DNA from: Cnuibacter physcomitrellae
GTDB taxonomy: Bacteria; Actinomycetota; Actinomycetes; Actinomycetales; Microbacteriaceae
Direction: 5' to 3'
Length of the DNA stretch: 64,000 nt
Assembly: GCF_014640535.1 (NCBI RefSeq)
Contig: NZ_BMHD01000002.1
Coordinates: forward strand, 302,843-366,842
Below the pieces are notes generated by a model. That model made no database searches and had not been told where the DNA came from. It saw nothing but the letters and a program-made list of their open reading frames with translations. Positions 17,669 to 27,719 of the stretch are shown in pieces. Position 1 is the stretch's first letter. Each line of letters opens with the position of its first letter. The translations under genes were made by a program, and so were the position numbers.

Positions 17669-18361
17669 ATGACCGGCCCCCGCATCCTCATCGTCGACGA
17701 CGAACCCAACATCCGCGATCTGCTCACCACGAGCCTGCGCTTCGCAGGGTTCGCCGTGCGCGCCGTGAACAACGGTGCGCAGACGATCTCCGCGGTGCTG
17801 GAGGAGGAGCCCGATCTCATCATCCTCGACGTGATGCTCCCCGACATGAACGGCTTCGGCGTCACCAAGCGGCTCCGCGCGGCCGGGTACACCGCCCCCA
17901 TCCTCTTCCTCACCGCGAAGGACGACACAGAGGACAAGATCACCGGCCTGACGGTCGGCGGCGACGACTACGTCACCAAGCCGTTCAGCCTCGACGAGAT
18001 CGTCGCGCGCATCAAGGCCATCCTCCGCCGCACCATGCAGGCCGATGAGGACGCCATCATCCGCGCCGGCGACCTGACCATGGACCAGGACACGCACGAG
18101 GTGTTCGTCGGCGACGTCGCGATCGAGCTCTCCCCCACCGAGTTCAAGCTGCTGCGGTACCTCATGCTGAACCCCAACCGGGTGCTGTCGAAGGCGCAGA
18201 TCCTCGACCACGTGTGGGAGTACGACTTCAACGGCGACGCCGGCATCGTCGAGTCCTACATCTCCTACCTCCGCCGCAAGCTGGATGCGCACACCGACGA
18301 GTCGCTCATCCAGACCAAGCGCGGGTTCGGCTACATGCTGAAGGTCAGCAAGGCCTCGTAG
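17669..18361 (+). CDS. OmpR/PhoB-family response regulator
   Basis: The 230-residue protein has a receiver domain (VDDEPN acidic pocket, phosphoacceptor in LDVMLPDMNG, KPF loop) and a winged-helix DNA-binding domain (SPTEFKLLRYLMLNPNRVLSKAQILDHVW, RRKLD). It lies 10 bp before its kinase. Sequence style resembles actinobacterial TrcR/TcrX-type regulators, but I would not assign a name. Targets are unknown. Confidence 0.92.
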   Translation: MTGPRILIVDDEPNIRDLLTTSLRFAGFAVRAVNNGAQTISAVLEEEPDLIILDVMLPDMNGFGVTKRLRAAGYTAPILFLTAKDDTEDKITGLTVGGDDYVTKPFSLDEIVARIKAILRRTMQADEDAIIRAGDLTMDQDTHEVFVGDVAIELSPTEFKLLRYLMLNPNRVLSKAQILDHVWEYDFNGDAGIVESYISYLRRKLDAHTDESLIQTKRGFGYMLKVSKAS

Positions 18362-18371
18362 TCTTTCCGGG

Positions 18372-20270
18372 ATGCACAACGCGCTCCTGAAGCAGTGGAA
18401 CTCGATCTCACTGCGCACCAAGATCACCGGCGTCACGGTGCTGATGCTGACCTTCGGGCTGGTGGTCTCGGGCATCGGGACGATGCTGGTGCTGCGCTCC
18501 TACCTGCTCACGCAGGTCGACTCCCAGCTCGACAGCGCCGCGAAGGACCCCTCCCCCTTCCTCGGTCCGGGAGCCGAACCGGGTGAGTTCAAGCTGCAGG
18601 ACATCCAGTCGGCCCCCGACGACTACTTCGTCGGGCTGTACGACGCGTCCGGCAACCTGCTGATCAGCAACTGGGGCGCGAACGACACCAACGCCATGCC
18701 ATCCGCGGCCGTGTCGCTCGACTCGACGAACCTGCTCGAGGGCAAGGTGTTCACCACCGAGTCCCTCGACCAGCGCACCGAGTGGCACGCCGTCTCCACG
18801 ATCGTGTACATCGGCACCGACGGGTCGCAGGGAAGCATCGTCATCGCGCAGGCGCTCACCGCGACGGAACGCACCACCGCCACCTACCTCTCGATCTTCC
18901 TGGCGTTCGGCATCGGTGTGGTCATCCTGGGCGCCATGCTGACGCGACTCCTCGTCACGTCCACGTTCGGGCCGCTCCGCGCGGTGGAGCGCACGGCGGC
19001 AGCGATCGCCGACGGCGACTTCAGCCAGCGGCTCTCCGACGACATCCCCAACACCGAGGTCGGACGACTCAACCGCTCCCTCAACACCATGCTCTCGCGC
19101 ATCGACCGCGCGTTCGCCGATAGAGCCCGCACCATCGACCAGATGCGGCGCTTCGTGGGCGATGCGTCGCACGAGCTGCGCACCCCCCTCGTCTCGGTGC
19201 GCGGCTACGCCGAGCTGTACCGGATGGGGGCACTGCAGACCCCCGAGGACGTCGCGTCGGCCATGGAGCGCATCGAGAAGGAGGCGATCCGCATGTCGAC
19301 GCTCGTGGAGGACCTCCTCGAGCTCGCTCGCCTCGACGAGACCCGTCCGCTCCAGCTCTCCCGCGTCGACCTGGTCCCGCTCGCGATGGATGCGGCGATG
19401 GATGCACGCGCATCCAGCCCCCAGCGGGTGATCTCGGTCATCACGCCGCTGGGGCCGTCGGAGGTGGCGATCACCCCCGTGCTGCCGGCGCTCGACGCCG
19501 CACCCGCACCCGCGCCGGCACCCGCCTCCTCGTCCGAGTCGTCGGCCGTCGCCCCGGAGTCCGCGCCCGCCCCCACCGGGGTCGCGCCGGCCAAGCCGCC
19601 GCGTGGGGTGTCGACGGCCACGCGCCCGATCGCCGCGCTCGGAGCCCGCCTGCGTCGCCGCGGTCGGACCGCGCCGGTGCCGATCCCCGGCATCGCGCAG
19701 TCGGCCGACGAGACCGCCCCCATCCCCACCGCCTCGCTGACCAGGCCGATCGTGCTGGCGGAGGAGAACAAGATCCGCCAGGTGATCGCGAACCTCGTGG
19801 GGAACGCGCTCCGCTACACCCCCGACGACAGTCCGATCGACATCGCGGTGAGCGCCGACGACACCCGCCGGGTGGCCGTGCTCGACGTCATCGACCACGG
19901 TGAGGGCATCCCCCCGCAGATCCGCGAGAAGATCTTCCAGCGGTTCTGGCGCGCCGACACCTCCCGTGCCCGCGAGACCGGCGGCAGCGGACTCGGGCTC
20001 GCGATCGTCGCGTCGATCGTCGCCACGCACCAGGGCACCGTCGAGGCTCTCGAGACCCCGGGCGGCGGCGCCACCTTCCGCGTCACCCTCCCCCTCGTGC
20101 CCGTCCCCGGATCCCCCGCCCCCACTCCCCGCGACGCCCGCGCCGCCGCGGCCGCGTCCGCCGCGACCCCGCCCGCATCCGCATCCGCATCCGCATCCGC
20201 TACGCCGACGGATGCGGACGGCGACGAGGGCGAGGGCCCCTCGTCCACGACCACCGCGTACCTCTCGTAG
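18372..20270 (+). CDS. Sensor histidine kinase with split ATPase region
   Basis: This 632-residue kinase has two membrane segments (about 18-45 and 172-195) around an extracytoplasmic sensor domain, then HAMP. The phospho-acceptor is H267 in GDASHELRTPL. About 95 Ala/Pro-rich residues (361-457) are inserted between the DHp region and the N-box (NLVGNALRYTP, 474-484). HATPase G-boxes (GEGIPP, GGSGLGLA) follow. The last 60 residues are Ala/Pro/Ser-rich low-complexity. It is paired with the response regulator just upstream. The stimulus is unknown. Confidence 0.92.
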   Translation: MHNALLKQWNSISLRTKITGVTVLMLTFGLVVSGIGTMLVLRSYLLTQVDSQLDSAAKDPSPFLGPGAEPGEFKLQDIQSAPDDYFVGLYDASGNLLISNWGANDTNAMPSAAVSLDSTNLLEGKVFTTESLDQRTEWHAVSTIVYIGTDGSQGSIVIAQALTATERTTATYLSIFLAFGIGVVILGAMLTRLLVTSTFGPLRAVERTAAAIADGDFSQRLSDDIPNTEVGRLNRSLNTMLSRIDRAFADRARTIDQMRRFVGDASHELRTPLVSVRGYAELYRMGALQTPEDVASAMERIEKEAIRMSTLVEDLLELARLDETRPLQLSRVDLVPLAMDAAMDARASSPQRVISVITPLGPSEVAITPVLPALDAAPAPAPAPASSSESSAVAPESAPAPTGVAPAKPPRGVSTATRPIAALGARLRRRGRTAPVPIPGIAQSADETAPIPTASLTRPIVLAEENKIRQVIANLVGNALRYTPDDSPIDIAVSADDTRRVAVLDVIDHGEGIPPQIREKIFQRFWRADTSRARETGGSGLGLAIVASIVATHQGTVEALETPGGGATFRVTLPLVPVPGSPAPTPRDARAAAAASAATPPASASASASATPTDADGDEGEGPSSTTTAYLS

Positions 20271-20307
20271 CCACGGGCGCCACCTCCCTGAACGGCGAGG
20301 TCCGAGC

Positions 20308-20369
20308 CGTCCGTTCTCAGGACGGAGCGCCGAGATCGTCCGTTCTCAGGACGAACCGTCCTGAGAACG
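20308..20369. repeat. Short direct and inverted repeats after the kinase gene
   Basis: The 17-mer cgtccgttctcaggacg occurs at 20308-20324 and 20337-20353. An inverted 13-bp copy lies at 20357-20369, making a perfect hairpin with a 3-nt loop (20341-20369). It may terminate the two-component operon. Beyond it, copies of ccggagttgg occur between 20425 and 20515 in both orientations. Confidence 0.6.
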
Positions 20370-20570
20370 CACGTAGTTCCTGAAAAGGGCCTGCCCTGCC
20401 TGTCCGCACGAGTGCGGCACCGCGGAAGGCAACTCCGGAGATTCGGCGCGCCACGCCGGCAGAAGTCCGGAGTTGGCCCGCACGGACTCGGATCTCCGGA
20501 GTTGGCCCCGCGGACGGCCGGCCGGACCGGCGCGGGACAGGAGCCTCCGCCGCTCGCGGCCAGGCTTCCA

Positions 20571-20783
20571 CACACCCAGAAAGTGCGGGATGCACAGCTC
20601 CCCGGCCGCGCCTTCTGGGTGCACTCACGAGGCACGGCCCACACACCCAGAAGGCGCGGGACGCACCGCTCCCCAGCCGCGCCTGCTGGGTGCACTCGCG
20701 ACACACGGCGCACACACCCAGAAGGCGCGGGACGCACCGCTGCCCAGCCGCGCCTCCTGGATGCACTCGCGACGCACGGCCCC
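20571..20783. repeat. Three tandem 71-bp palindromic repeats
   Basis: Units start at 20571, 20642 and 20713, each exactly 71 bp apart, with a decayed fourth start near 20785. Each unit opens with cacacccagaag-like sequence and carries its reverse complement (cttctgggtg-like) about 35 bp later, so each can fold as a hairpin. They fill the gap between the kinase gene and groL. They look like REP-type repeats, not CRISPR, since no unique spacers are present. Confidence 0.75.
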
Positions 20784-20790
20784 AGACACG

Positions 20791-20828
20791 CAGAAGAGGG
20801 CGGCCCCGGTGGGGACCGCCCTCTTCTG
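20791..20828 (-). terminator. groL terminator
   Basis: A 13-bp stem (cagaagagggcgg with its complement) extended by a cccc/gggg pairing lies 15 bp after the groL stop. The stem start overlaps the decayed fourth 71-bp repeat unit. Confidence 0.7.
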
Positions 20829-20842
20829 TGGTGCGTGGTGGA

Positions 20843-22495
<1,653 letters not shown>

Positions 22496-22502
22496 TCAGG
22501 GT

Positions 22503-22529
22503 TTAGCACTCGCTGAACGAGAGTGCCAG
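22503..22529. promoter_or_regulatory. CIRCE operator 1 (HrcA site)
   Basis: TTAGCACTC, nine bases, then GAGTGCCAG matches the CIRCE inverted repeat with two mismatches in the right arm. It lies 41 bp upstream of the groL start, the expected place for heat-shock repression by HrcA. Confidence 0.88.
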
Positions 22530-22536
22530 ATCAATC

Positions 22537-22563
22537 TTGGCACTCGGCAGCATCGAGTGCAAG
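22537..22563. promoter_or_regulatory. CIRCE operator 2 (HrcA site)
   Basis: TTGGCACTC, nine bases, then GAGTGCAAG is a second CIRCE copy 34 bp from the first start to start. Tandem CIRCE sites occur before groEL in some actinobacteria. Confidence 0.8.
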
Positions 22564-22590
22564 TGAAGGACGACTGTGAGACGTTAAACG

Positions 22591-22618
22591 CATCGACCCG
22601 GCCGAAGCCGGGTCGATG
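22591..22618 (-). terminator. cspA terminator
   Basis: A perfect 12-bp stem (catcgacccggc) with a cgaa tetraloop lies 34 bp after the csp stop on the minus strand. The T-run is weak. Confidence 0.65.
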
Positions 22619-22651
22619 AGACGGTCCGCGCGACGCGGATCGGATGAGGGT

Positions 22652-22855
22652 TCAGGCGAGACGGACCGACTCCGCCTGCGGCCCCTTGGAGCCGGAGCCC
22701 ACGTCGAAGACGACCTGCTGCCCCTCCTCGAGGACCTTGTACCCTGACATGTCGATCGCCGAGTAGTGGACGAACACGTCCTGCCCGCCGCCATCGACGG
22801 TGATGAAGCCGTAGCCCTTCTCAGCGTTGAACCACTTGACGGTCCCGTTCGCCAT
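22652..22855 (-). CDS. Cold-shock protein CspA-like
   Basis: The 67-residue protein from the ATG at 22855 is a single OB fold with KGYGFITV and [12 protein letters not shown]-binding strands. Length is normal for CspA. The upstream AGGAATG-like region supports this start over the longer frame. It binds single-stranded RNA or DNA and acts as an RNA chaperone. It is monocistronic and ends at the tetraloop terminator. Confidence 0.94.
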   Translation of the reverse strand: MANGTVKWFNAEKGYGFITVDGGGQDVFVHYSAIDMSGYKVLEEGQQVVFDVGSGSKGPQAESVRLA

Positions 22856-23036
22856 TCCTGCTCCCAAGTGCTGTGAATCCAAGACGAGGCGAGTTCGCCA
22901 CGACTTGCCCAGATACTAACCAGCAGGTCAGGGGGCAGATGAGGCCGAACCGTCCGATTCAGCACATCGTTTCAGCGATTCAATCAGAATTAAACACAGG
23001 CGAAACAAAGCGCCCTCTGGGGCCCTTCGGACGGCG

Positions 23037-23636
23037 TCATCCGACGGTGTCGGACTCGCCCTCTCCCGAGGGGACGAGGCCCTCGGATCCGGGTCCGGCG
23101 TAGTCGGCGCCGATCACGACCGTGAGGGTGGCGCCGGGGAAGGCCGAGGAGAGCGAGACGGGGATCCCGAGCTGCTGCGACATCGCCAGAGCGGCCGCCT
23201 CGGCGGCAGGATCGGCGTAGTAGACGGTCGACGTGGCCACGTCGGTCTCGCTCGCGTTCGCCACGGTCGGCTCCGCCCAGCCGTTGGCCACCACGGCCTG
23301 CCCCACGGCGCCGGCCAGCCCGGCGACGTCGGTCCCGTTGAGCACGGTGACCGTCGCCTGCGGATCGACGGCGGGCGTCACGGTCGGGGTCGGGGTCGGG
23401 GTCTCGACAGGAGCGGCCGAGCTCGTCGAGTCGGCGCCGAGGATCCCGTCGAACTGGATGCTGTTGTTGACCACCGCGAGGTAGGTCACGCCGGCGCCGA
23501 CGAGCAGAGCCGTCGCGAGCGCCGCCCAGGCGAACACGATCCATCCTCTCCCCCGAGGCTTCGGACCGCGATGCGCCCCCACCCGAGAGGTGGAGGCGGG
23601 GAGGTGGTCGAAGCTGTCGAGGGTGTGCTGGGCCAT
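23037..23636 (-). CDS. LytR C-terminal domain protein
   Basis: The 199-residue protein has a basic N-terminus, one membrane anchor ([25 protein letters not shown]) and a Pro/Thr linker. An extracytoplasmic LytR_C-like domain follows (TVTVLNGTDVAGLAGAVGQAVVANGW, then STVYYADPAAEAAALAMSQQLG). Such domains occur in cell-envelope proteins linked to wall-polymer attachment. The gene lies 7 bp after the DUF3263 gene, so the two form an operon. Confidence 0.85.
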   Translation of the reverse strand: MAQHTLDSFDHLPASTSRVGAHRGPKPRGRGWIVFAWAALATALLVGAGVTYLAVVNNSIQFDGILGADSTSSAAPVETPTPTPTVTPAVDPQATVTVLNGTDVAGLAGAVGQAVVANGWAEPTVANASETDVATSTVYYADPAAEAAALAMSQQLGIPVSLSSAFPGATLTVVIGADYAGPGSEGLVPSGEGESDTVG

Positions 23637-23643
23637 CCGGGTC

Positions 23644-23928
23644 CTAGTCGTCGTGCGGAAGCAGTCGCGCGCTCCGGGCAGCGAGGCGTTCGTCGCGCAT
23701 CCGCTGCAGTCGCTTGATCAGCATCGGGTCGTGCGCGAGCGCCGCCGGCGAGTCGATCAACGCGCTGAGCACCTGATAGTAGCGCGCAGACGACAGGCCG
23801 AACTCCTTGCGGATGGCCGACTCCTTCTGTCCGGCGTGCCTCCACCAGCTGCGCTCGAACTTGAGGATGCGGACGTCTCGGCCGGAGAGCGAGCGTTCGT
23901 CCGCTCGGGCGGCGTGGTCTGCGGGCAT
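23644..23928 (-). CDS. DUF3263 family protein
   Basis: The 94-residue protein contains the family core KFERSWWRHAGQKESAIRKEFGLSSARYYQVLSALID, which looks like a helix-turn-helix. I place the start at the second ATG (23928), because the AGGTG ribosome site is only about 2 nt from the first ATG (23934). A DNA-binding role is inferred. It is the first gene of a pair with the LytR_C protein, an association common in actinobacteria. Confidence 0.85.
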   Translation of the reverse strand: MPADHAARADERSLSGRDVRILKFERSWWRHAGQKESAIRKEFGLSSARYYQVLSALIDSPAALAHDPMLIKRLQRMRDERLAARSARLLPHDD

Positions 23929-24099
23929 GACCATCTCACCTCTGCTTCCTTGATCTGGCGCGGCTCCGGGTCAGCGCGCTGACGTCATAATAGGGGCGCG
24001 GGCGCGCCCGAGAGGGGAAGACGCACAGGAGCGAGGCCAGAGGACGCTATGCAGTCGCTGGGAAAAGCCCGAGTGCGTCCGGCCGGAGGGATCCGCGAC

Positions 24100-24561
24100 T
24101 CAGGCCGACGGCGGTCGCAGCATCGAGATGTGGGGGATGCCCGCCTCGACGTACTCCTCGCCGAACGCCTCGAAGCCCGCGCGCACATAGAGGGGTGCGA
24201 TGTAGCTCTGGGCGTGGAGGAGCATCGGCTCGTCGCCGAAGAGGTCCGTCGCCCTGCCGAGGAGGATCCTGGCCAGCCCCTCGCCGCGATGCGCCCGATC
24301 GACCACCACCCGGCCGATCACCCGATGGGCGCCGCCGTGCTCGGCGACCTCGTCGTGGAGGACCCGGAGGTAGGCGAGCACGTTCCGGCCGTCCTTGATG
24401 AACAGATGGACGGTGGTGGGCTCGACGTCGCGCCAGTCGAGCTCCTCCTCGTCGACCTTCTGCTCGACGAAGAAGACGTCGGTCCGCAGCTTCGCGATGC
24501 CGTAGACCTCGATCGGCTCCAGCTCGCTCCACGTCTTCTGGGTCAGGGAACGTTCGGTCAC
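24100..24561 (-). CDS. ElaA-like GNAT acetyltransferase
   Basis: The GTG at 24561 gives 153 residues, matching the family start before LYGIAKLRTDVFFVEQ-type sequence (here VYGIAKLRTDVFFVEQ). The acetyl-CoA loop is RVVVDRAHRGEGLARILL. The later LHAQSYIAPLYVRAGFEAFGEEY is typical of ElaA. The substrate is unknown. The gene is divergent from msrB. Confidence 0.87.
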   Translation of the reverse strand: MTERSLTQKTWSELEPIEVYGIAKLRTDVFFVEQKVDEEELDWRDVEPTTVHLFIKDGRNVLAYLRVLHDEVAEHGGAHRVIGRVVVDRAHRGEGLARILLGRATDLFGDEPMLLHAQSYIAPLYVRAGFEAFGEEYVEAGIPHISMLRPPSA

Positions 24562-24637
24562 CGTCCGAAGTTTACTGAGATGATCGGACGAATCCGTGCC
24601 GGTCTCAGCCCCGTGCGGAGAACAAGGAGAACCCACC

Positions 24638-25039
24638 ATGACGTATGAGGTGTCCAAGACCGACGCCGAGTGGCGCGACGAGCTCGACCGCGACGAGTAC
24701 GCGGTGCTCCGCCAGGCGGCCACCGAGCGCCCGTGGACCGGCAAGCTGCTCGACGAGCACCGCGAGGGCGTCTACCGCTGTCGCGCCTGCGGCGCCGAGC
24801 TGTTCCGCAGCGAGACGAAGTTCGACTCCCACTGCGGATGGCCCAGCTTCTACGACCCGTCGGAGTCCGACGCGGTCGAGCTCATCCAGGACCGCTCGCT
24901 GGGCATGGTCCGCACCGAGGTGCGCTGCGCCTCCTGCGGCTCCCACCTGGGGCACGTCTTCGACGACGCGCCGCAGACCCCGACCGGCGACCGGTACTGC
25001 ATGAACTCCATCTCCCTCACCTTCGAGCCGGCGGCCTGA
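24638..25039 (+). CDS. msrB: Peptide-methionine (R)-S-oxide reductase
   Basis: The 133-residue enzyme starts at the ATG after AAGGAG. It has two zinc CxxC pairs (CRACG and CASCG), the substrate motif HCGWPSFY, and the catalytic cysteine in RYCMNSISL. It repairs R-methionine sulfoxide in oxidised proteins. The nitroreductase gene begins at the next base after its stop. The S-isomer enzyme msrA lies 2 kb downstream. Confidence 0.95.
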   Translation: MTYEVSKTDAEWRDELDRDEYAVLRQAATERPWTGKLLDEHREGVYRCRACGAELFRSETKFDSHCGWPSFYDPSESDAVELIQDRSLGMVRTEVRCASCGSHLGHVFDDAPQTPTGDRYCMNSISLTFEPAA

Positions 25040-25588
25040 GTGGGGGCGGTCAAGGAGGCGATGCTCGCCCGCCGCTCGATGTCGCGCGTCACCGACGCGG
25101 CACCGACTCGGGCGCAGCTGCGCGAGCTCGTGGAGGCCGCGGGCCAGGTCGCCGATCACAGCGGCCTGCGCCCCTGGCGCATCATCGAGCTGCGCGGAGA
25201 CGACCGCGACGTCCTCGGCAGAGCGCTGGCGAAGGCCGACGGCAGGTCGAAGAAGGATGCGGTCAAGCACGTCGCCAAGGCCCGTCGAGCGCCGCTCGTG
25301 CTCGCGATCGTCGCCTCCTACCGCAGGAGCAAGGTGGCCCGGTGGGAGCAGGAGGCCGTGGCCTCCGGGGTCGCCCACGCCCTCAGCCTCGTGCTGCACG
25401 ACGAGGGCTGGGGCGTGTTCTGGCGCACCGGATCGACCACGCGTCACAAGGCCGTGCGCAAGGCCCACCGCCTCGACAAGGACGAGGAGCTCCTCGGCTG
25501 GCTCTACGTGGGCGGGATCCCCGAGACAGGACGTCGCCCGCGACCGCGGAACCGCATCCGCGTGGAGCGGCATCTGTCAACCCTCTGA
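25040..25588 (+). CDS. Nitroreductase family protein
   Basis: The 182-residue protein from the GTG directly after the msrB stop resembles FMN-dependent nitroreductases (ARRSMSRVTDAAPTRAQLRELVEAAGQVADHSGLRPWRII, then VASGVAHALSLVLHDEGWGVFWRTG). An ATG at 25061 preceded by AAGGAGG is an alternative start, though the spacing is tight. The substrate is unknown. Coupling to msrB suggests oxidative-stress function. Confidence 0.82.
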   Translation: MGAVKEAMLARRSMSRVTDAAPTRAQLRELVEAAGQVADHSGLRPWRIIELRGDDRDVLGRALAKADGRSKKDAVKHVAKARRAPLVLAIVASYRRSKVARWEQEAVASGVAHALSLVLHDEGWGVFWRTGSTTRHKAVRKAHRLDKDEELLGWLYVGGIPETGRRPRPRNRIRVERHLSTL

Positions 25589-25635
25589 CCCCGCGGGCCG
25601 GGGGCGGGAGAGCGCCGGAGTAGACTCGAGGCACT

Positions 25636-26913
25636 GTGACTGAACTGGACTCCAAGACTCCAGTCGACGAAGACTCCCCCTCCCAGGACACCCCTCGCGG
25701 GCCGGCCGCCGTCTCCCGCGTGTCGACGGCTCGGCGCTGGGCGGCTCTCCTCGCGCTCGCGCTCGGCGGCTTCGGCATCGGCGTGACCGAGTTCGCGACC
25801 CTGGGCCTCATCCCGGACCTCGCCTCCGACCTCCTGCCCGACGCGTATTCGGCGGATCCGGCCTCGGCCAACGCGACGGCGGGCATCCTGGTGTCGGTCT
25901 ACGCCCTGGGGGTCGTCGTCGGCGCACCGACGATCACCGCCCTCGCGGCCCGCGTGTCGCGCAAGCGCCTGCTTCTGGTGCTCCTCGGCGTCTTCGTGGT
26001 CGGCAACCTGCTGAGCGCCGTCCTGCCCTCGTTCGGGCTCGTGATGGCGGCACGCTTCGTGAGCGGCATCCCGCACGGCGCCTACTTCGGTGTCGCGTCG
26101 CTGGTCGCCGCGTCCCTCATGGGGCCGGGCAAGCGCGCGATGGGCGTCTCGCTCGTGCTCTCGGGTCTCACCGTGGCGAACATCGTCGGCGTCCCGCTCG
26201 GCACGTTCGTCGGGCAGACGTTCGGATGGCGCACGACGTACCTGATGGTGACGCTGATCTTCGCGGTCACGCTGGTCTTCGTCCTGATCGCGGTGCCCTT
26301 CCGCAGGGGCGACCCGACGGCGACGGTGAAGAACGAGCTCTCGGCCTTCCGGCGCCCGCTGGTGTGGCTCACCCTCCTCATGGGATCCGTCGGGTTCGGC
26401 GGCATGTTCGCGGTCTACACCTACGTGACGCCGCTGACGACCGACGTGACAGGTCTCGACGCCTCCTTCGTCCCGATCGTCCTGGTGGTGTTCGGTGTCG
26501 GCATGACGGTGGGCAACCTGCTCGGCGGATGGTTCACCGACCACGGGGTCAAGCGGTCCCTCATCGTCGCGATGGGCGGCCTCGGACTCTCGGTCCTCGC
26601 CCTCGGTCTCACGTCCGCCTCCCCGGTGGGGCTGATCGCCTCGATCCTGTTCGTGGGCTTCTTCGTCGGCGGGGCCGGACCGGCCGTGCAGACCAGGCTG
26701 ATGGACGTGTCGCGCGACGCGCAGTCCGTCGCCGCCGCGCTCAACCACTCGGCGCTCAACATCGGCAACTCTCTCGGCGCCTACCTGGGCGGACTCGTCA
26801 TCGCCGCCGGTCTCGGCTACACGTCGCCGGCCTTCGTCGGCGTCGCACTGGCCACGGCCGGCATCCTGGTCGCCCTGATCTCGTTCGCCGTGGAGAGGCG
26901 CCGCGGACGCTGA
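25636..26913 (+). CDS. MFS transporter (AraJ/sugar-efflux type)
   Basis: This 425-residue protein starts at a GTG and has 12 predicted membrane segments. An acidic, polar N-terminal leader of about 35 residues precedes TM1 (LALALGGFGIGVTEFATLGLIPDLA). The loop after TM2 (ARVSRKRLLLVLLG) and the RFVSGIPHGAYFGVAS stretch are typical of the AraJ/arabinose-efflux MFS branch. The transported compound is unknown. It is possibly co-transcribed with the msrB cluster. Confidence 0.85.
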   Translation: MTELDSKTPVDEDSPSQDTPRGPAAVSRVSTARRWAALLALALGGFGIGVTEFATLGLIPDLASDLLPDAYSADPASANATAGILVSVYALGVVVGAPTITALAARVSRKRLLLVLLGVFVVGNLLSAVLPSFGLVMAARFVSGIPHGAYFGVASLVAASLMGPGKRAMGVSLVLSGLTVANIVGVPLGTFVGQTFGWRTTYLMVTLIFAVTLVFVLIAVPFRRGDPTATVKNELSAFRRPLVWLTLLMGSVGFGGMFAVYTYVTPLTTDVTGLDASFVPIVLVVFGVGMTVGNLLGGWFTDHGVKRSLIVAMGGLGLSVLALGLTSASPVGLIASILFVGFFVGGAGPAVQTRLMDVSRDAQSVAAALNHSALNIGNSLGAYLGGLVIAAGLGYTSPAFVGVALATAGILVALISFAVERRRGR

Positions 26914-26982
26914 GAGCGCCCCGAGAGGCCCGGAACTTTCCGGCTCGCTCCTGTGTTGTATCCAGTGACACAAGGAGGAACC

Positions 26983-27495
26983 ATGACCGAGAAGGCCGTA
27001 CTCGCCGGTGGCTGTTTCTGGGGTATGCAGGATCTCATCCGCAAGCGCCCCGGAGTCGTCTCCACCCGCGTGGGCTACACCGGCGGAGACGTCGAGAACG
27101 CCACCTACCGCAACCACGGCACGCACGCCGAGGCGATCGAGATCGAGTTCGATCCCACCGCGACGAGCTACCGGGAGCTGCTGGAGTTCTTCTTCCAGAT
27201 CCACGACCCGTCGACGAAGAACCGTCAGGGCAACGACGTCGGGACGAGCTACCGCTCGGCGATCTACTACACCGACGACGAGCAGCGCAGCGTGGCGGAG
27301 GACACCATCGCCGACGTCGACGCCTCCGGCCTCTGGCCGGGCAAGGTCGTGACCGAGGTCGAGCCCGCCGGCGCGTTCTGGGAGGCCGAGCCGGAGCACC
27401 AGGACTACCTGGAGCGCATCCCGTGGGGTTACACCTGCCACTTCGCGCGTCCGGGCTGGGTGCTCCCCCGTCGCAGCGAGTCCGTCGCGTCGTAG
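26983..27495 (+). CDS. msrA: Peptide-methionine (S)-S-oxide reductase
   Basis: The 170-residue protein follows a strong AAGGAGG site. The catalytic motif GGCFWGMQ is at residues 9-16, and [20 protein letters not shown] is the family core. It reduces S-methionine sulfoxide using thioredoxin. It follows the MFS gene on the same strand with a short gap. Confidence 0.95.
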   Translation: MTEKAVLAGGCFWGMQDLIRKRPGVVSTRVGYTGGDVENATYRNHGTHAEAIEIEFDPTATSYRELLEFFFQIHDPSTKNRQGNDVGTSYRSAIYYTDDEQRSVAEDTIADVDASGLWPGKVVTEVEPAGAFWEAEPEHQDYLERIPWGYTCHFARPGWVLPRRSESVAS

Positions 27496-27548
27496 CCCGA
27501 ACCGCAGCGGGGCCGACCGGATCACGTCGACTAGACTGACGCGAGCCG

Positions 27549-27621
27549 GCCGGCTTGGCGCAATCGGTAGCGCAACGCTCTTGTAAAGCGTAGGTTGCGG
27601 GTTCGAGTCCCGCAGCCGGCT
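27549..27621 (+). tRNA. tRNA-Thr (anticodon UGU)
   Basis: A 73-nt cloverleaf with acceptor GCCGGCT/AGCCGGC and T arm GCGGG-TTCGAGT-CCCGC. The anticodon loop CTTGTAA gives UGU. CCA is encoded at 27622-27624. Confidence 0.94.
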
Positions 27622-27645
27622 CCACCGGCGCATCGCCGAGAACGC

Positions 27646-27684
27646 AGAAGGCGCCCTTCCCCGGGAACGGGGAGGGCGCCTTCT
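27646..27684. terminator. Bidirectional terminator
   Basis: A long stem built on agaaggcgccc with one bulge lies between tRNA-Thr and the convergent DsbA-like gene. The same stem core recurs at 38941-38997. Confidence 0.7.
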
Positions 27685-27719
27685 CGCGTGTCGGGGCTCT
27701 GCCCGCGACGACCGGAGGA

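Noticed and set aside
20571-20783. CRISPR array
   Set aside because: Units are contiguous 71-bp palindromes with no unique spacers and no cas genes.
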